From Pseudomonas putida NBRC 14164 (GTDB taxonomy: Bacteria > Pseudomonadota > Gammaproteobacteria > Pseudomonadales > Pseudomonadaceae), in NCBI RefSeq assembly GCF_000412675.1, contig NC_021505.1:5760501-5824500 (forward strand): a stretch of 64,000 nt of DNA, in the 5' to 3' direction. The notes under the pieces are model-generated. The model ran no database searches. It saw nothing but the letters and a program-made list of their open reading frames with translations, and had not been told where the DNA came from. A program made the position numbers and the translations under genes. Below, piece by piece: positions 63,794-64,000 of this stretch (the stretch's first letter is position 1; each line of letters opens with the position of its first letter).

Positions 63794-64000
63794 TCAGACT
63801 TCCAGATAGTCCAGGATACCTTCCGCAGCCGTACGCCCTTCGAAGATCGCCGTCACCACCAAGTCCGAACCGCGCACCATGTCGCCACCGGCAAACACTT
63901 TCGGGTTGCTGGTCTGGTGCTTGAACTTGCCCTTCTCCGGCGCTACCACGCGGCCCTGGCTGTCCAGCTGGATACCGTGCTGCTCGAACCACGGCGCCGG
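63794..64000 (-). CDS. gltD: Glutamate synthase small subunit, C-terminal end (gene continues beyond window)
   Basis: The last 68 codons are seen. They contain the FAD-binding C-terminal signature FAGGDMVRGSDLVVTAIFEG, then TAAEGILDYLEV and stop TGA. GltD feeds NADPH electrons to GltB for glutamate formation from glutamine and 2-oxoglutarate, closing the GS-GOGAT cycle with glnA in this window. The usual small-subunit sequence has AIAEGR where this one has AIFEGR. Confidence 0.94.
   Translation of the reverse strand, partial: PAPWFEQHGIQLDSQGRVVAPEKGKFKHQTSNPKVFAGGDMVRGSDLVVTAIFEGRTAAEGILDYLEV

Overview
The window reads as chromosomal DNA of a fluorescent pseudomonad of the Pseudomonas putida group. 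Reasons: high GC; a hut cluster with the five-step histidine pathway (HutF plus HutG) and HutH/HutC proteins that look like the P. putida ones; the gene orders glnA-ntrB-ntrC-nrsZ and secB-grxC-yibN / gpmI-envC-ctpA-yibQ; and many paired palindromic REP elements (GCCGGCAAGCCAGCTCCCACAGG-type and two sister types) between genes. I see no rRNA, tRNA, insertion sequence, prophage, integrase or CRISPR array. Nearly all of it looks like conserved core genome.

Layout. 1-3.2 kb: the 3' end of a chemoreceptor gene, then a polar amino-acid ABC importer (minus strand). 3.5-7.8 kb: opgG-opgH for osmoregulated periplasmic glucans. 8.0-9.5 kb: dtd-pip. 9.5-19.5 kb: histidine utilisation, hutC-hutD and hutU-hutH-hutT-hutI-hutG on the minus strand and hutF divergent, with two HutC-type operators. 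19.6-25.5 kb: lipocalin, small lipoprotein, DUF924, fbp, glgP and a YkgJ-type cysteine-cluster protein. 25.6-29.1 kb: typA and thiI. 29.3-34.7 kb: the nitrogen-control block glnA, ntrB, ntrC and a small RNA locus. 34.7-42 kb: trmL, secB-grxC-rhodanese, gpmI-envC-ctpA-yibQ. 42-48.5 kb: choline uptake and oxidation to glycine betaine (betT, betI, betB, betA). 48.6-50.7 kb: a toxin-like gene, the main accessory-looking item. 50.9-58.1 kb: cvrA, an MscK/MscM-type channel, selO, trxC. 58.1-64 kb: a HigBA-type toxin-antitoxin pair, a ParA-like ATPase, a LysR/MFS divergent pair, a YgiW-type protein, hemE and the 3' end of gltD.

The two strongest discoveries are non-obvious. First, the gene-free 456 bp after ntrC hold a near-consensus sigma-54 promoter (34069-34084) with NtrC-like sites upstream. 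It reads into three tandem stem-loops of about 58-61 nt (34103-34276), each followed by a T-rich run. This matches the architecture and position of the nitrogen-regulated sRNA NrsZ of P. aeruginosa. Together with the NtrC/sigma-54 signals before glnA and before ntrB, the block looks like a three-promoter NtrC regulon packed into 5 kb. Second, the 716-residue protein at 48587-50737 joins a dermonecrotic-toxin-like N-terminal region, two hydrophobic segments and a C-terminal ADP-ribosyltransferase domain with R, (S/T)-S and E-x-E motifs. It has no room for an adjacent immunity gene.

Several genes serve osmoadaptation: opgGH, betTIBA, cvrA and the mechanosensitive channel. Carbon and nitrogen metabolism are represented by hut, glnA/ntrBC, gltD, fbp, glgP and gpmI. 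Many start codons had to be reset from upstream in-frame ATG/GTG/TTG codons using ribosome-binding sites and family length.
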